The notes: generated by a model not told the origin, from the sequence alone. DNA of 64,000 bases from Kitasatospora mediocidica KCTC 9733 (GCF_000744225.1 NZ_JQLN01000005.1:1116001-1180000); one strand, 5' to 3'. Counted from the stretch's first letter, positions 1 to 8,505 are shown. Made by a program: numbers and translations.

Positions 1-2271
1 CCGCACGGGCTCGTCGACGGCGACCGTCAGGTCCTCGCCGTCGTGCGACAGTCGCAGCCGGGTTCCCTCGCGCAGGGTGTAGGTGGTCTGGGCGTGGGTG
101 ATCTCGACGCGCAGCAGGTGTTGACGGACCTTCATCGAGAAGGCGAGGCGCACCAGCCCGGCGGGCAGCCGGGGTTGGAAGGCCAGGAGGTCGCCGTGGT
201 CGCGCAGGCCGCCGAAGCCGCCGACCAGCGCGAGGCAGGAGCCGGCCAGCGAGGCCATGTGCAGGCCGTCGCGGGTGTTGCCGCCCAGGTCGTGCAGATC
301 CATCATGGCGGCCTCGGCGGTGTAGTCGTACGCGAGGTCCAACTGCCCCACCTCGGCGGCCATCACCGCCTGGGTGCAGGCCGAGAGCGAGGAGTCCCGG
401 ACGGTGAGGCGCTCGTAGTAGGCGAAGTTGCGGATCTTCTGCTCGGCACTGAAGGCGTCGCCGCGGACCTGCATGGCCAGCACCAGGTCGGCCTGCTTGA
501 CCACCTGCTTGCGGTACAGGTCGAAGTACGGATAGTGCAGCAGCAGCGGGTACTTCTCGGGCGGTGTGCCCTCGAAGTCCCACTGCTGGTGGTCGGTGAA
601 GCCGTCCGCCTGCGGGTGCACGCCGAGCTTGGCGTCGTACGGGATGTACATCGCGGAGGCGGCGTCGCGCCAGGCCGCGGTCTCCTCGGTGTCCACGCCG
701 AGCGCGGCGGCCTCGATCGGATGCCGGGTGGCGGCCTCGGCGGCCTCGCGCAGGTTCGACTGGGCCATCAGGTTGGTGTAGACGTTGTTGTCGGCCACCG
801 CGCTGTACTCGTCCGGTCCGGTGACGCCCTCGATCCGGAACCGGCCGACCGAGTCGTGGTGCCCGAGCGAGCGCCACATCCGGGCCGTCTCGACCAACAG
901 CTCGACGCCGTAGGCCCGTTCGAACTCGGTGTCACCGGTGGCCCGGACGTAGCGGGCGACCGCGACGGCGATGTCGGCGCCGATGTGGAAGGCCGCGGTG
1001 CCGGCCGGCCAGTAGCCGGAGCACTCCTCGCCGCGGATCGTGCGCCACGGGAACACCGCTCCCGCCAGCCCGAGTTGGGCGGCGCGCTCGCGGGCCAGCG
1101 GCAGCGTGGTGTGCCTCCAGCGCAGCGCCTGGGACACCGCACTCGGCAGCGCGTAGGTGAGCACCGGCAGGACGAACGCCTCGGTGTCCCAGAAGCTGTG
1201 CCCGTCATAGCCCGGGCCGGTCAACCCCTTGGCGGGGATGGCGCGTTCCTCGCTGCGGGCGGAGGCCTGCAGCACGTGGAAGAGCGCGAAGCGGACGGCC
1301 TGCTGGAGCTCGACGTCGCCGTCGATCTCGATGTCGCTGGTGCTCCAGAAGGCGTCCAGGTACTCCTTCTGCTCGGCCACCAGGCCCTCCCAGCCGGAGT
1401 ACCGGGCAGCGGTCAGCGCGGCCTCCACCTGGTCCCGGACGGCGGGCAGCGAGCGGGTCGCCGACCAGCCGTAGGAGATGAACTTGACCAGCCGCAGCTT
1501 CTCGCCGGGCTGCAGCACGGTGGTCACGCTGATCCGCGCCTGGTCCTCGCGGCTCTCGGCGGTGACGCTGACGTCCTTCGGCCCCTCGATCAGGTGGTCC
1601 ATGCCGACCGCCACCCGCAGCTCGCTGTACCGGGTGCGGTGCACCAGCGACGCGGTGGTGCCGGCCGCGTGGTGACCCTCGGCGACCAGTGGCGCCTCCA
1701 GCACCGCCGAGGCGCGCGGATCGCCGTCCGAGCCCGGGAGTTGCTCGTTGGCGACCAGCTCCGACTGGAGCACGATGCGGATCGTGTCGTCGACCGCCTC
1801 GACCTCGTACTCGATCGCGGCGATCGCCCGCTGGGTGAGCGAGACCAGCCGCTTGGAACGGACCTTGACGGTCCGCCCGGCCGGCGAGGTCCACTCGGCC
1901 TCGCGGCGCAGCACGCCCTCGCGGAAGTCCAGCGAGCGGCGGTGATCGCGCGGTTCGCCGTAGCGCAGGTCGAACGGCTCGTCGTCGACCAGCAGTCGGA
2001 TGATCTTGCCGTTGGTGACGTTGATGACGCTCTGGCCGGACTCCGGGAAGCCGTAGCCGCCCTCCGGGTAGGGCAGCGGGCGCAGCTCGAAGACCCCGTT
2101 CAGGTACGTCCCCGGCAGGCCGTGCGGCTCCCCCTCGTCCAGGTTGGCGCGCAGGCCGATATGGCCGTTGGAGAGCGCGAAGAGCGACTCGGCCCGGGTC
2201 AGGCCGACCAGGTCGACCCGGTGCTCGGTCAGCCCCCAGGGGTCGATGGCGAACCCCTCCTGGCTGGTCAT
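1..2271 (-). CDS. Glycoside hydrolase family 65 disaccharide phosphorylase (C-terminus cut by window edge)
   Basis: The reading frame starts with ATG at 2271 and runs off the left edge, giving about 757 residues of a family that is usually 750-800 residues long, so only the C-terminal end is missing. The protein begins MTSQEGFAIDPWGLTEHRVD, typical of the GH65 N-terminal beta-sandwich. The motif TGPDEYSAVADNN near residue 480 holds the general-acid Glu of GH65 maltose, trehalose or kojibiose phosphorylases, and GYDGHSFWDTE lies upstream in the (alpha/alpha)6 barrel. These enzymes split alpha-glucosides with phosphate to release beta-glucose 1-phosphate in the cytosol. The start overlaps the stop of the upstream HAD gene (ATGA), so the two are translationally coupled. 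That fits conversion of beta-glucose 1-phosphate to glucose 6-phosphate by the neighbour. The exact disaccharide cannot be told from sequence alone. Confidence 0.9.
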   Translation of the reverse strand, partial: MTSQEGFAIDPWGLTEHRVDLVGLTRAESLFALSNGHIGLRANLDEGEPHGLPGTYLNGVFELRPLPYPEGGYGFPESGQSVINVTNGKIIRLLVDDEPFDLRYGEPRDHRRSLDFREGVLRREAEWTSPAGRTVKVRSKRLVSLTQRAIAAIEYEVEAVDDTIRIVLQSELVANEQLPGSDGDPRASAVLEAPLVAEGHHAAGTTASLVHRTRYSELRVAVGMDHLIEGPKDVSVTAESREDQARISVTTVLQPGEKLRLVKFISYGWSATRSLPAVRDQVEAALTAARYSGWEGLVAEQKEYLDAFWSTSDIEIDGDVELQQAVRFALFHVLQASARSEERAIPAKGLTGPGYDGHSFWDTEAFVLPVLTYALPSAVSQALRWRHTTLPLARERAAQLGLAGAVFPWRTIRGEECSGYWPAGTAAFHIGADIAVAVARYVRATGDTEFERAYGVELLVETARMWRSLGHHDSVGRFRIEGVTGPDEYSAVADNNVYTNLMAQSNLREAAEAATRHPIEAAALGVDTEETAAWRDAASAMYIPYDAKLGVHPQADGFTDHQQWDFEGTPPEKYPLLLHYPYFDLYRKQVVKQADLVLAMQVRGDAFSAEQKIRNFAYYERLTVRDSSLSACTQAVMAAEVGQLDLAYDYTAEAAMMDLHDLGGNTRDGLHMASLAGSCLALVGGFGGLRDHGDLLAFQPRLPAGLVRLAFSMKVRQHLLRVEITHAQTTYTLREGTRLRLSHDGEDLTVAVDEPVR

Positions 2272-3017
2272 TCGGCCTCCCCCTCGATCAGGTCGGACAG
2301 GTCGTCGACCACCAGGTCCGCGCCGTTGGCGCGCAGGGCCGCGGCCTGACCCGTCCGGTTGACCCCGACCACCACCCCGAATCCGCCGGCCCGGCCGGAG
2401 GCCACCCCCGCGAGGGCGTCCTCGAAGACCGCCGCGTGCTGCGGCTCGGTCTTCAGCGCCCGGGCGGCGGCCAGGTAGGTGTCCGGGGCGGGCTTGCCCG
2501 GCAGTCCGTCCCGGCGGGCGGTCTCGCCGTCGATCACCACGTCGAACAGCCCGTCGATGCCGGCCGCCCGCAGCACGTCCCGGCAGTTGGCGCTGGAGGA
2601 GACCACCGCGCGGGGCAGGCCCAGCACCCGCAGCCGGTGCAGGTACTCCACCGAGCCCGGGTACGGCTGGACGCCCTGCTCGCGGATGAGGCGCAGCACG
2701 GTGTCGTTCTTGGCGGTGCTCAGCCCGTAGACGCTGCGGGTGCCGGGCAGGTCGGCGGCGCTGCCCTCGGGCAGCTCGATGTCCCGCGAGGCGAGGAAGG
2801 AACGGGTGCCGTCCAGCCGCGGCTTGCCGTCGACGTAGCGGTCGTAGTCCTCGACCGGGTCGAACGGGACGAACTCCTCGTCGGTGCGCCGCGCTTCCTC
2901 GCGCAGGAAGCCGTCGAACATCGACTTCCACGCGGCGGCATGGACTTTGGCGGTCTGCGTCAGCACCCCGTCGAGATCGAAGAGGTACGCGCGAATGTGA
3001 TCCGGTAGCCCCAGCAT
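2268..3017 (-). CDS. HAD-superfamily beta-phosphoglucomutase-like hydrolase
   Basis: This 249-residue protein opens with the HAD motif I sequence FDLDGVLTQTAKVH (residues 13-26), with the two catalytic aspartates two residues apart and Thr after DGVL. Motif II (VVSSSANC), the Lys of motif III (GLPGKPAPDTYL) and motif IV (AAVFEDALAGV) follow in order. The helical cap and overall length match the beta-phosphoglucomutase subfamily. Such enzymes interconvert beta-glucose 1-phosphate and glucose 6-phosphate. Its TGA overlaps the ATG of the GH65 phosphorylase, which makes beta-glucose 1-phosphate, so a joint disaccharide-degradation role is the likely reading. A generic sugar phosphatase is the alternative. 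Confidence 0.88.
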   Translation of the reverse strand: MLGLPDHIRAYLFDLDGVLTQTAKVHAAAWKSMFDGFLREEARRTDEEFVPFDPVEDYDRYVDGKPRLDGTRSFLASRDIELPEGSAADLPGTRSVYGLSTAKNDTVLRLIREQGVQPYPGSVEYLHRLRVLGLPRAVVSSSANCRDVLRAAGIDGLFDVVIDGETARRDGLPGKPAPDTYLAAARALKTEPQHAAVFEDALAGVASGRAGGFGVVVGVNRTGQAAALRANGADLVVDDLSDLIEGEAE

Positions 3018-3167
3018 GAGTGAAGTCTCACCCAGAATCCGGCTCCCACACCCGATTCGGCCCGGCGCGGCGGCCGGGGAATTCCGGCCCCCGCAGCCCG
3101 GTTGCCCGCGGGCGGCCGCAGCCGGTTACGGTGGCAACGGCACGGCCCCACCCGCGAGGAGCACCCG

Positions 3168-4232
3168 ATGAGCACGCAGCCCGACGACTCGGTCCTGGCC
3201 CACAAGGACGGGCGGGTGGGACGGCTCACCCTCAACCGGCCGCGCGCGATCAACGCGCTGGACCACGCCATGGTCCGCCGGATGGACGCGGTGCTGGCCG
3301 ACTGGGCGGCGGACGACGAGGTGGCCGCCGTGGTGGTCACCGGCGCGGGCGAGCGCGGGCTGTGCGCGGGCGGCGACATCCGGTTCTTCCACGACGACGC
3401 CAAGCTCGGCGGCGCCGGGGCGCGGGCGTTCTTCCGCGACGAGTACCTGCTCAACCACCGGATCGCCCGCTACCCGAAGCCGTACGTCGCCGTGATGGAC
3501 GGGCTGGTGCTGGGCGGCGGGGTCGGCGTCTCGGCGCACGGCTCGGTCCGGGTGGTCACCGAGCGCACCGCGCTGGGCATGCCGGAGACCGCGATCGGCT
3601 TCGTGCCGGACGTCGGCGGCAGCCGGCTGCTCGCGCTGGCCCCCGGCGAGCTCGGGACGCACCTGGCGCTCACCGCCGGACGGCTGACCGGCGCCGACGC
3701 GGTGTACTGCGGCTTCGCCGACCACGTCGTGCCCTCCGACCGACTGGCGGCCTTCACCCGGGTGCTGGCCGAGGCCGAACCGGCGGCCGCCGTGGCCGAG
3801 TTCGCCGTTCCGGCCGAGCCGTCCGCGATCGCCGGGCAGCGCGAGTGGATCGACCACTGCTACGCCGCCGACACCGTCGAGGAGATCCTGGAGCGGCTGC
3901 GGGACTGCGGCCTGCCGGAGGCCAAGGAGGCGGCCGAGCTGATTCTCGCCAAGTCGCCGACCGCGCTGAAGGTCACGCTGGCCGCGCTGCGCCGGGCGCG
4001 CCGGCTGCCCTCGCTGGAGGCCGTGCTGGACCAGGAGTACCGGGTCTCCTGGGCGGGCCTGGACTCGCCCGACCTGGTGGAGGGCGTCCGGGCCCAGGTC
4101 ATCGACAAGGACCGCAATCCGCGCTGGTCCCCGGCCACCCTCGCCGAGGTCTCGGCGGCCGAGGTCGATCGGCACTTCGCACCACTGGGTGAAGCCGAAC
4201 TGGGCCTGGCGGCAGCGGACCTGGCGGTCTAG
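3168..4232 (+). CDS. Enoyl-CoA hydratase/isomerase family protein, 3-hydroxyisobutyryl-CoA hydrolase type
   Basis: This 354-residue crotonase-fold protein starts at ATG 3168, eight bases after a GAGGAG ribosome site. The oxyanion-hole segment GLCAGGDIRFFHDD and the stretch GLVLGGGVGVSAHGSVRVVT are followed by the MPETAIGFVPDVGGS signature. That Glu and Asp pattern is characteristic of 3-hydroxyisobutyryl-CoA hydrolases rather than of simple hydratases, which are also about 100 residues shorter. The long C-terminal region with LAKSPTALKVT is also normal for the hydrolase subfamily. The expected role is hydrolysis of 3-hydroxyisobutyryl-CoA in valine degradation. No other valine-pathway gene is adjacent, so the substrate is inferred from the family. 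Confidence 0.85.
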   Translation: MSTQPDDSVLAHKDGRVGRLTLNRPRAINALDHAMVRRMDAVLADWAADDEVAAVVVTGAGERGLCAGGDIRFFHDDAKLGGAGARAFFRDEYLLNHRIARYPKPYVAVMDGLVLGGGVGVSAHGSVRVVTERTALGMPETAIGFVPDVGGSRLLALAPGELGTHLALTAGRLTGADAVYCGFADHVVPSDRLAAFTRVLAEAEPAAAVAEFAVPAEPSAIAGQREWIDHCYAADTVEEILERLRDCGLPEAKEAAELILAKSPTALKVTLAALRRARRLPSLEAVLDQEYRVSWAGLDSPDLVEGVRAQVIDKDRNPRWSPATLAEVSAAEVDRHFAPLGEAELGLAAADLAV

Positions 4233-4264
4233 GACCTACGGCCTACGGCCTGCGACCTGCGACC

Positions 4265-4720
4265 TCAGGACCGGTCGCGGCGGCCCTTGGACGAGTCGCG
4301 GGAGGCCTCGCGGGAGGCCTCCCGGCGCGCGATGGCGTCGATCAGGTCGCTCACCGTGTCCAGTCCCTCGGGCGAGAGGTTGACCGCGCGCAGCGCCATG
4401 CTGCGCACCCCCGCGTCTCGCAGCGCGCCCAACAGGGCGATCTCCTCGGCGATTTCGCCGCCCTGTTCCTCGTCGAAGAAATAGGCGGGCGGGACCTGGA
4501 AGAACTGCGCCAGGGCTTCGAGGTGGCGCTTGGTCGGGTTGTTGCGGCGGCCGGTGCGCAACTGCCAGAGGTAGGTGGCGGAGAAACTCTCGCCGGTGAC
4601 CTCCCGACAGGCCTTGGCCACTTCCTCGTGGCTGTACTGCTCGCGGTTGGGGCGGCGGACGGTCCGGAACAGCGCGTCGATCTTCTCCGAGAGTGCCGAC
4701 GGCTCGACCGAATCGGTCAT
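4265..4720 (-). CDS. XRE-family helix-turn-helix DNA-binding protein
   Basis: The protein has 151 residues. Residues about 28-85 form a helix-turn-helix (YSHEEVAKACREVTGESFSA, then YLWQLRTGRRNNPTKRHLEA). After this comes FFQVPPAYFFDEE, a segment seen in EspR-like XRE proteins that are common in actinobacteria. The C-terminal half is helical (EIALLGALRDAGVRSMALRA) and probably dimerises, and it ends in a basic, low-complexity tail with repeated RREASREASRDSS. The ATG at 4720 follows AAGGAGCGAGGGG. The gene converges on the upstream hydrolase gene. Its targets are unknown. A nucleoid-associated or global regulatory role like that of mycobacterial EspR is possible but only inferred. Confidence 0.82.
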   Translation of the reverse strand: MTDSVEPSALSEKIDALFRTVRRPNREQYSHEEVAKACREVTGESFSATYLWQLRTGRRNNPTKRHLEALAQFFQVPPAYFFDEEQGGEIAEEIALLGALRDAGVRSMALRAVNLSPEGLDTVSDLIDAIARREASREASRDSSKGRRDRS

Positions 4721-4782
4721 CCCCTCGCTCCTTCCGCTCCGCGTTCCAGCAGCTCACACGGACGCTCCTTGCTGCTGGGGCC

Positions 4783-4812
4783 ATACTAGTTGCAGCTCGC
4801 GCGCCGTTTGAA
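4783..4812 (-). promoter_or_regulatory. Candidate promoter of the XRE gene
   Basis: On the minus strand a TTCAAA hexamer (4812-4807) lies 18 bases before TAGTAT (4788-4783), about 60 bases upstream of the XRE ATG. The hexamers resemble housekeeping actinobacterial promoters, but this was judged by eye only. Confidence 0.3.
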
Positions 4813-5096
4813 TACCACTGGTGGAAGACCGGTGGAGCTCCCGTACCGATCACGGACGCGCCGGACTGCGCGACCATTGCGTGCGGAGCCGGCTCTCAAA
4901 AACAAACCGGACTCCTGCTTCTTTACGGCCGCCTCCACCCCTGCGGGCCGCACGGCCCCCACAGTCCCGGCGGCCTCCAATCTTCGCTGAAACGTGCCAA
5001 GTTGGGTGCTATCAGACCGATTTGTCGGCTCTGACCGGCCCTCGCCACAGACCCTCCCCTGTGGAGACGCACGCACAAAAAGCCCATCCGGGGAGC

Positions 5097-5124
5097 GACA
5101 AAACAAGGCGGTTGGTTTTATAGT
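5097..5124. promoter_or_regulatory. Candidate ARE-like operator upstream of the pseudo-receptor gene
   Basis: The stretch around ACAAAACAAGGC and GGTTGGTTTTATAG is an imperfect inverted repeat that resembles the autoregulatory elements bound by GBL receptors (half-site type ACAAACC). It lies about 105 bases before the GTG start at 5230. The rest of the 4721-5229 intergenic space shows no gene I can support. The match is weaker than at the 7405-7430 site. Confidence 0.4.
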
Positions 5125-5229
5125 GACCACCATGCATCCTCCGCAGTACCCCCGGGTGCCCCGCACACCCGCCTCCCACATACCCCTGCGCGGTGTCATC
5201 ACGAACGCTCCCGCCGACGGAGGTTCCCG

Positions 5230-5940
5230 GTGACGAAACAGGAGCGCGCCGAACGCACCCGCCGCGAGCTGATCCGCTCCGCCGCCGACGCGTTCGACCG
5301 GCACGGCTACGTGCAGGCGCGGATGGCCGGCATCAGCGCCGAGGCTGGCGTGAGCTCGGGGGCGCTGCACTTCCACTTCGAGAACAAGGCCACGCTGGCC
5401 GCCGCCGTCGAAGGCGAAGCGGCCCTCGCGCTGCGGACGGCGGCCCGCCACGCGACCAGGCGCAGCGTCAACTCGCTCCAGGCGCTGACCGACATCTCGC
5501 ACGCCCTCGCGGAGCTGCTGCGCTCGGACGTGACGGTCCGGGCCGGGTTCCAGCTCAGCTGCGACACCGCGAAGGAGCCCGGGGTCAGCCTGCGCCAGGA
5601 GTGGCAGAGCTGCGTGCAGCAGCTGATCGCGCAGGCCTCGACCGAGGGCGTGCTCGCACCCGGGATCTCGCAGGAGAGCCTGGCCGACGCCATCGTGGCG
5701 ACCACCACGGGGTTCCAGGTGCTCGGGCGGGAGAACCGGGAGTGGCTGGCCCGCAGCGCCCTGACCGGTTTCTGGCAGCTCCTGCTGCCGCACATGGCCA
5801 CCCCGGAGGCGTTGCGCGGGCTGGACCCGGGCGGTACCGCGCCGAGCATCCCCAGCCAGGTCGGACCGGTCCGCGAGAGCACCGCCGTGCTCTGCGACAG
5901 CACGGCCGTGCTCTGCGCGAGCGCCGAATCGGCCGCCTGA
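5230..5940 (+). CDS. TetR-family gamma-butyrolactone receptor-like regulator (pseudo-receptor type)
   Basis: The protein has 236 residues. Its GTG start at 5230 is set by a GGAGG at 5219-5223. The N-terminus (KQERAERTRRELIRSAADAF) and the helix-turn-helix (AGISAEAGVSSGALHFHFEN) are typical of the ArpA/ScbR family. The ligand domain holds SLRQEWQSCVQQLIAQA, where true receptors such as the one at 6710-7372 carry a Trp-Pro-Asp-Trp segment. This suggests a pseudo-receptor of the ScbR2/BarB type. These proteins often do not bind GBL and instead repress antibiotic clusters in answer to other signals. The C-terminal 40 residues are unusual, with ESTAVLCDSTAVLCASAES repeating the unit STAVLC. The pseudo-receptor assignment is inferred. 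Confidence 0.8.
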   Translation: MTKQERAERTRRELIRSAADAFDRHGYVQARMAGISAEAGVSSGALHFHFENKATLAAAVEGEAALALRTAARHATRRSVNSLQALTDISHALAELLRSDVTVRAGFQLSCDTAKEPGVSLRQEWQSCVQQLIAQASTEGVLAPGISQESLADAIVATTTGFQVLGRENREWLARSALTGFWQLLLPHMATPEALRGLDPGGTAPSIPSQVGPVRESTAVLCDSTAVLCASAESAA

Positions 5941-5948
5941 CCTGCCTG

Positions 5949-5999
5949 CTGACCCGCCGACTGACCCGCCGACTGACCCGCCGGCTCACGCCCGGCGGG
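5949..5999. terminator. Tandem 12-mer followed by a GC hairpin between converging genes
   Basis: Three copies of CTGACCCGCCGA or a near copy (5949-5984) run into an 8-bp stem, CCCGCCGG at 5977-5984 pairing with CCGGCGGG at 5992-5999. The site sits between the ends of the pseudo-receptor gene and the converging flavin reductase gene, so a bidirectional terminator is plausible. There is no T tract. Confidence 0.4.
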
Positions 6000-6030
6000 C
6001 CTGCGGCGGGCCGTCCGATGGCGTCCCCGC

Positions 6031-6543
6031 TCAGTGCACCGGCGCCAAGTCGGGCGCCCAGGAGCTGTACTGGCGCTTGAAGTAGAGCAACGGTTCGCGG
6101 GCGGAGACCTCGGCGCCCTCCACCCGGGCGATGAAGATCCAGTGGTCGCCCGCCTCGACGGCGTCGACCACCCGGCACTCGGCGTACGCGAGCGCGACGT
6201 CGGCCAGGATCGGCGCGCCGCCGGCCACGGCCGAGGGACGCCAGTCGACGGCGGCGAACTTGTCGGCCTCCTTGCCCGCGAAGAGTCGCGACGTCCGCTC
6301 CCCGTGGTCCCCCGACGCCGCCAGCACGTTGACCACGAAGGCCCCGGAGGCCACGATCGCCGGCAGCGTCTGGGCGCCGCGGTCGACGCAGACCAGCAGC
6401 AGCGGCGGTTCGGCGGACACCGCACAGACGGCGTTGCAGGTGAATCCGCGCGGTTGCCCCTGCCCGTCCAGCGCCGTGACGACGGAGACCGAGGTGGGGA
6501 AGGAGCCGAATACCTCGCGGAAGCGCTCAGGATTTATCGCCAT
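6031..6543 (-). CDS. Flavin reductase domain protein (FMN-dependent, ActVB/HpaC type)
   Basis: I place the start at ATG 6543 (MAINPERFREVFGSFPTSVS), giving 170 residues, because this matches the family N-terminus. An upstream in-frame extension to 6771 has no family character. The features FPTSVSVVTALDGQGQPRGFTCNA, VCAVSAEPPLLLVCVDRGAQ, FVVNVLAASGDH and the C-terminal EPLLYFKRQYSSW are standard for flavin-reductase-like split-barrel proteins. They reduce free FMN or FAD with NAD(P)H and supply a two-component monooxygenase. No partner monooxygenase lies next to it. It sits 166 bases downstream of the GBL receptor on the same strand, with a hairpin between, so it may be controlled separately. 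Confidence 0.87.
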   Translation of the reverse strand: MAINPERFREVFGSFPTSVSVVTALDGQGQPRGFTCNAVCAVSAEPPLLLVCVDRGAQTLPAIVASGAFVVNVLAASGDHGERTSRLFAGKEADKFAAVDWRPSAVAGGAPILADVALAYAECRVVDAVEAGDHWIFIARVEGAEVSAREPLLYFKRQYSSWAPDLAPVH

Positions 6544-6668
6544 GTCGACGTCACCAGCATTCTCGTTCGGAGGCGGATACGTGGGGAACGCACCCGGAAG
6601 CCGCTGCACCACGCCACTCCCGCGGTTCGCAGGAGGGTCACCGATCCGGCTGGATTCACGCTCGAACG

Positions 6669-6695
6669 CGGTCGGCGGGAGCGAGCCGCCGACCG
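6669..6695 (-). terminator. Strong GC hairpin downstream of the GBL receptor gene
   Basis: CGGTCGGCGG at 6669-6678 pairs perfectly with CCGCCGACCG at 6686-6695 across a 7-base loop, directly after the receptor stop codon. No U tract follows, so termination is likely but unproven. Confidence 0.45.
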
Positions 6696-6709
6696 GGCCG
6701 ACAGGTCGC

Positions 6710-7372
6710 CTAGCGGGCCGCCGCCGCGTGTTCGGCCGCCGGCTGCGCCGCCTCGGCGACCAGCCGGGCACCGCGGTCAGCGGAGGTGTCCAGCCGCGCC
6801 AGCACCGCGGGGACCGCGATGCCGGGCAGCAGGTGGTCGAAGAGCTGGGCGATCTCGCTCTCCAGCGCCGGCTGGTCCGGCAGCGCCTCGGCCACCAGCT
6901 GCACGCCCGTCCACGCGCCCACCAGGAGGCGCGCGGTGTCGGCCGGGACCACGTGCGGCAGCACCTCGCCGTTCTCCTTGGCCTCCTGGAGCTGCCCGGC
7001 CAGCAGGGCGATCCAGTCGGGCCACCGGGTGCCGAACATCGTCCGCGCCGTCCGGTCCACCGAGAGTCTGATCGAGGCGCTCAACAGCGGTTCCCTGGGC
7101 AGCCGGTGGGCCAGCGCCATGGCGGTGTCCACCAGCTCCTGGAGCCGGAAGGCCTGCGGCAGCACGCCGTCGGTGGTGACCGCCTCGTCGAGCACGCCGC
7201 GGGCCAGCGCCTCCTTCGAGGAGAAGTGGAAGTACAGGGCGCCCTTGGTCACTTGGGCGCGCTTGAGGATCTCCGCGATGGTGGCGGCCTCGTAGCCGAA
7301 CTCGTCGAAGACCGAGGCGGCCGCCTCCAGGATCGCCCGTTGGGTCCGGATTCCGCGCTCCTGTTGTGCCAT
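6710..7372 (-). CDS. ArpA/ScbR-type gamma-butyrolactone receptor (TetR family)
   Basis: This 220-residue TetR protein has the near-canonical receptor N-terminus (QQERGIRTQRAILEAAASVF) and the helix-turn-helix IAEILKRAQVTKGALYFHFS. Its ligand domain has FGTRWPDWIALLAGQLQEAK. This region carries the conserved Trp needed for GBL binding in ArpA-like receptors, and this protein keeps it while the paralogue at 5230-5940 does not. It diverges from the AfsA-type synthase gene, and a palindromic receptor-type operator lies in the intergenic gap (7405-7430). That is the standard layout for an autoregulated quorum circuit in streptomycetes. In the absence of ligand it should repress itself, the synthase and possibly the nearby biosynthetic cluster. 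Confidence 0.9.
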   Translation of the reverse strand: MAQQERGIRTQRAILEAAASVFDEFGYEAATIAEILKRAQVTKGALYFHFSSKEALARGVLDEAVTTDGVLPQAFRLQELVDTAMALAHRLPREPLLSASIRLSVDRTARTMFGTRWPDWIALLAGQLQEAKENGEVLPHVVPADTARLLVGAWTGVQLVAEALPDQPALESEIAQLFDHLLPGIAVPAVLARLDTSADRGARLVAEAAQPAAEHAAAAR

Positions 7373-7404
7373 GACCGCCCTCCACCTTCATTTTTTACAT
7401 ATTG

Positions 7405-7430
7405 AAAAACAAACCAATTGGTCAGTATGT
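7405..7430. promoter_or_regulatory. Autoregulatory element (ARE) for the GBL receptor
   Basis: Centred on CCAATTGG (7414-7421), the two arms AAAAACAAACCAA and TTGGTCAGTATGT form an imperfect 26-bp palindrome that matches the ACAAACC/GGTTTGT half-sites of known AREs. It lies 33 bases upstream of the receptor ATG and overlaps the first possible ATG (7427) of the divergent synthase frame, consistent with repression of both genes. Confidence 0.7.
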
Positions 7431-7483
7431 TATCCGCGAGCGCTTCAGCCGCCTACCGAGATCCATGTTCTCAGGGGGAAACG

Positions 7484-8476
7484 TTGTACCAGATCCTTCC
7501 GCCCGCCACCGCCCACCACCCGAGTACACCGCGGCTCCCGGGACAGCGTGGCCGGACCGCTCCGCAGGCCCACGGCGAGCGGCCGACCGGGCGGGTCGCC
7601 GGGGAGCTCGTCCACCTCAGGGCACCGGAATCGGTCCTGCTGACCGGCTGGACCAGGCACGACGCCGAGCGGTTCACCCTCACCGCCCTGTGGCCCGAGG
7701 CCGACGGCGGGGACCCCGCGACCGGCGGACCTAGACCGGACACGCGGCTCGTCGCGCAGACCGTCCGCCAGAGCGGACTGCTGATCGCCCACGCCGAGTT
7801 CGACGTCCCGCTCGCGCACCAGACGCTGCTGGAGCAGCTCGACTTCACCGTCGATCCGGGCTTCCGGGTGCCGGCCGACCGGCCGGCCGAGATGGACGTC
7901 GAGGTCGTCTGCCGCGAGGCCGGGCGACGCGGCCGGGTCCTCACCGGCCTGGACATCGACGTGGCCGTCCGCCACCACGGCCGGCTGGTGGCCCGCTCCG
8001 AGACCCGGTTCTCCTGGATATCCCCGGCGGTCTACCGCCGCCTGCGCGGTGAGCGCGCGGTCGTCAGCGGCTGGGGGCAGTGGCCGCTGCCCGGCCCGGT
8101 GGAGCCGGAGCTCGCGGGCCGCGCCACCGCCCCCGAGATCGTCCTCGCCCCCACCGCGCGGCCGCACCGGTGGGAGCTGCGCTGCGACCCCACCCACACC
8201 GCGCTCTTCGACCACCCGGTGGACCACGTGCCCGGCCTGGTCCTGGTGGAGGCCGCCTGCCAGGCCGCGCACGGACGCACCTCCGGGCTCTTCACCCCGT
8301 CCTCGGTCGCCACCGTGTTCACCCGGTACGTCGAGTTCGACGCCCCCTGCTGGATCGAGGCCGAGACCGTCCCGACCGACACCCCCGGCACCGTCACCGT
8401 CCGGGTCACCGGTAGCCAGGACGGCCAGCCGGCCTTCGAGTCCACCTTGACCGGGCCGATCGCCGAAGTCCGATAA
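7484..8476 (+). CDS. afsA: AfsA-family gamma-butyrolactone synthase
   Basis: The protein has about 330 residues and two hot-dog repeats. The first holds VHLRAPESVLLTGWTRHDAE and RLVAQTVRQSGLLIAHAEFD. The second holds the hallmark DHVPGLVLVEAACQAAHG. AfsA-family enzymes join a beta-ketoacyl-ACP to dihydroxyacetone phosphate, the first step in making A-factor-type signals. I chose TTG 7484 because AGGGGGAA lies just upstream. The in-frame ATG at 7427 has no ribosome site and falls inside the operator. The gene is divergent from its probable receptor and converges on an SDR reductase. The exact signal structure cannot be read from sequence. Confidence 0.88.
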   Translation: MYQILPPATAHHPSTPRLPGQRGRTAPQAHGERPTGRVAGELVHLRAPESVLLTGWTRHDAERFTLTALWPEADGGDPATGGPRPDTRLVAQTVRQSGLLIAHAEFDVPLAHQTLLEQLDFTVDPGFRVPADRPAEMDVEVVCREAGRRGRVLTGLDIDVAVRHHGRLVARSETRFSWISPAVYRRLRGERAVVSGWGQWPLPGPVEPELAGRATAPEIVLAPTARPHRWELRCDPTHTALFDHPVDHVPGLVLVEAACQAAHGRTSGLFTPSSVATVFTRYVEFDAPCWIEAETVPTDTPGTVTVRVTGSQDGQPAFESTLTGPIAEVR

Positions 8477-8505
8477 TCGCGACCGGCCCGGGGCGCGTAA
8501 GGGAG

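Noticed and set aside
43..2349. Long plus-strand open frame of 768 codons
   Set aside because: It is opposite the GH65 gene, its translation has no family character, and the minus strand carries a clear phosphorylase.
4790..5034. Short frames upstream of the pseudo-receptor gene
   Set aside because: They overlap each other and the candidate promoter, and none has a proper start context.
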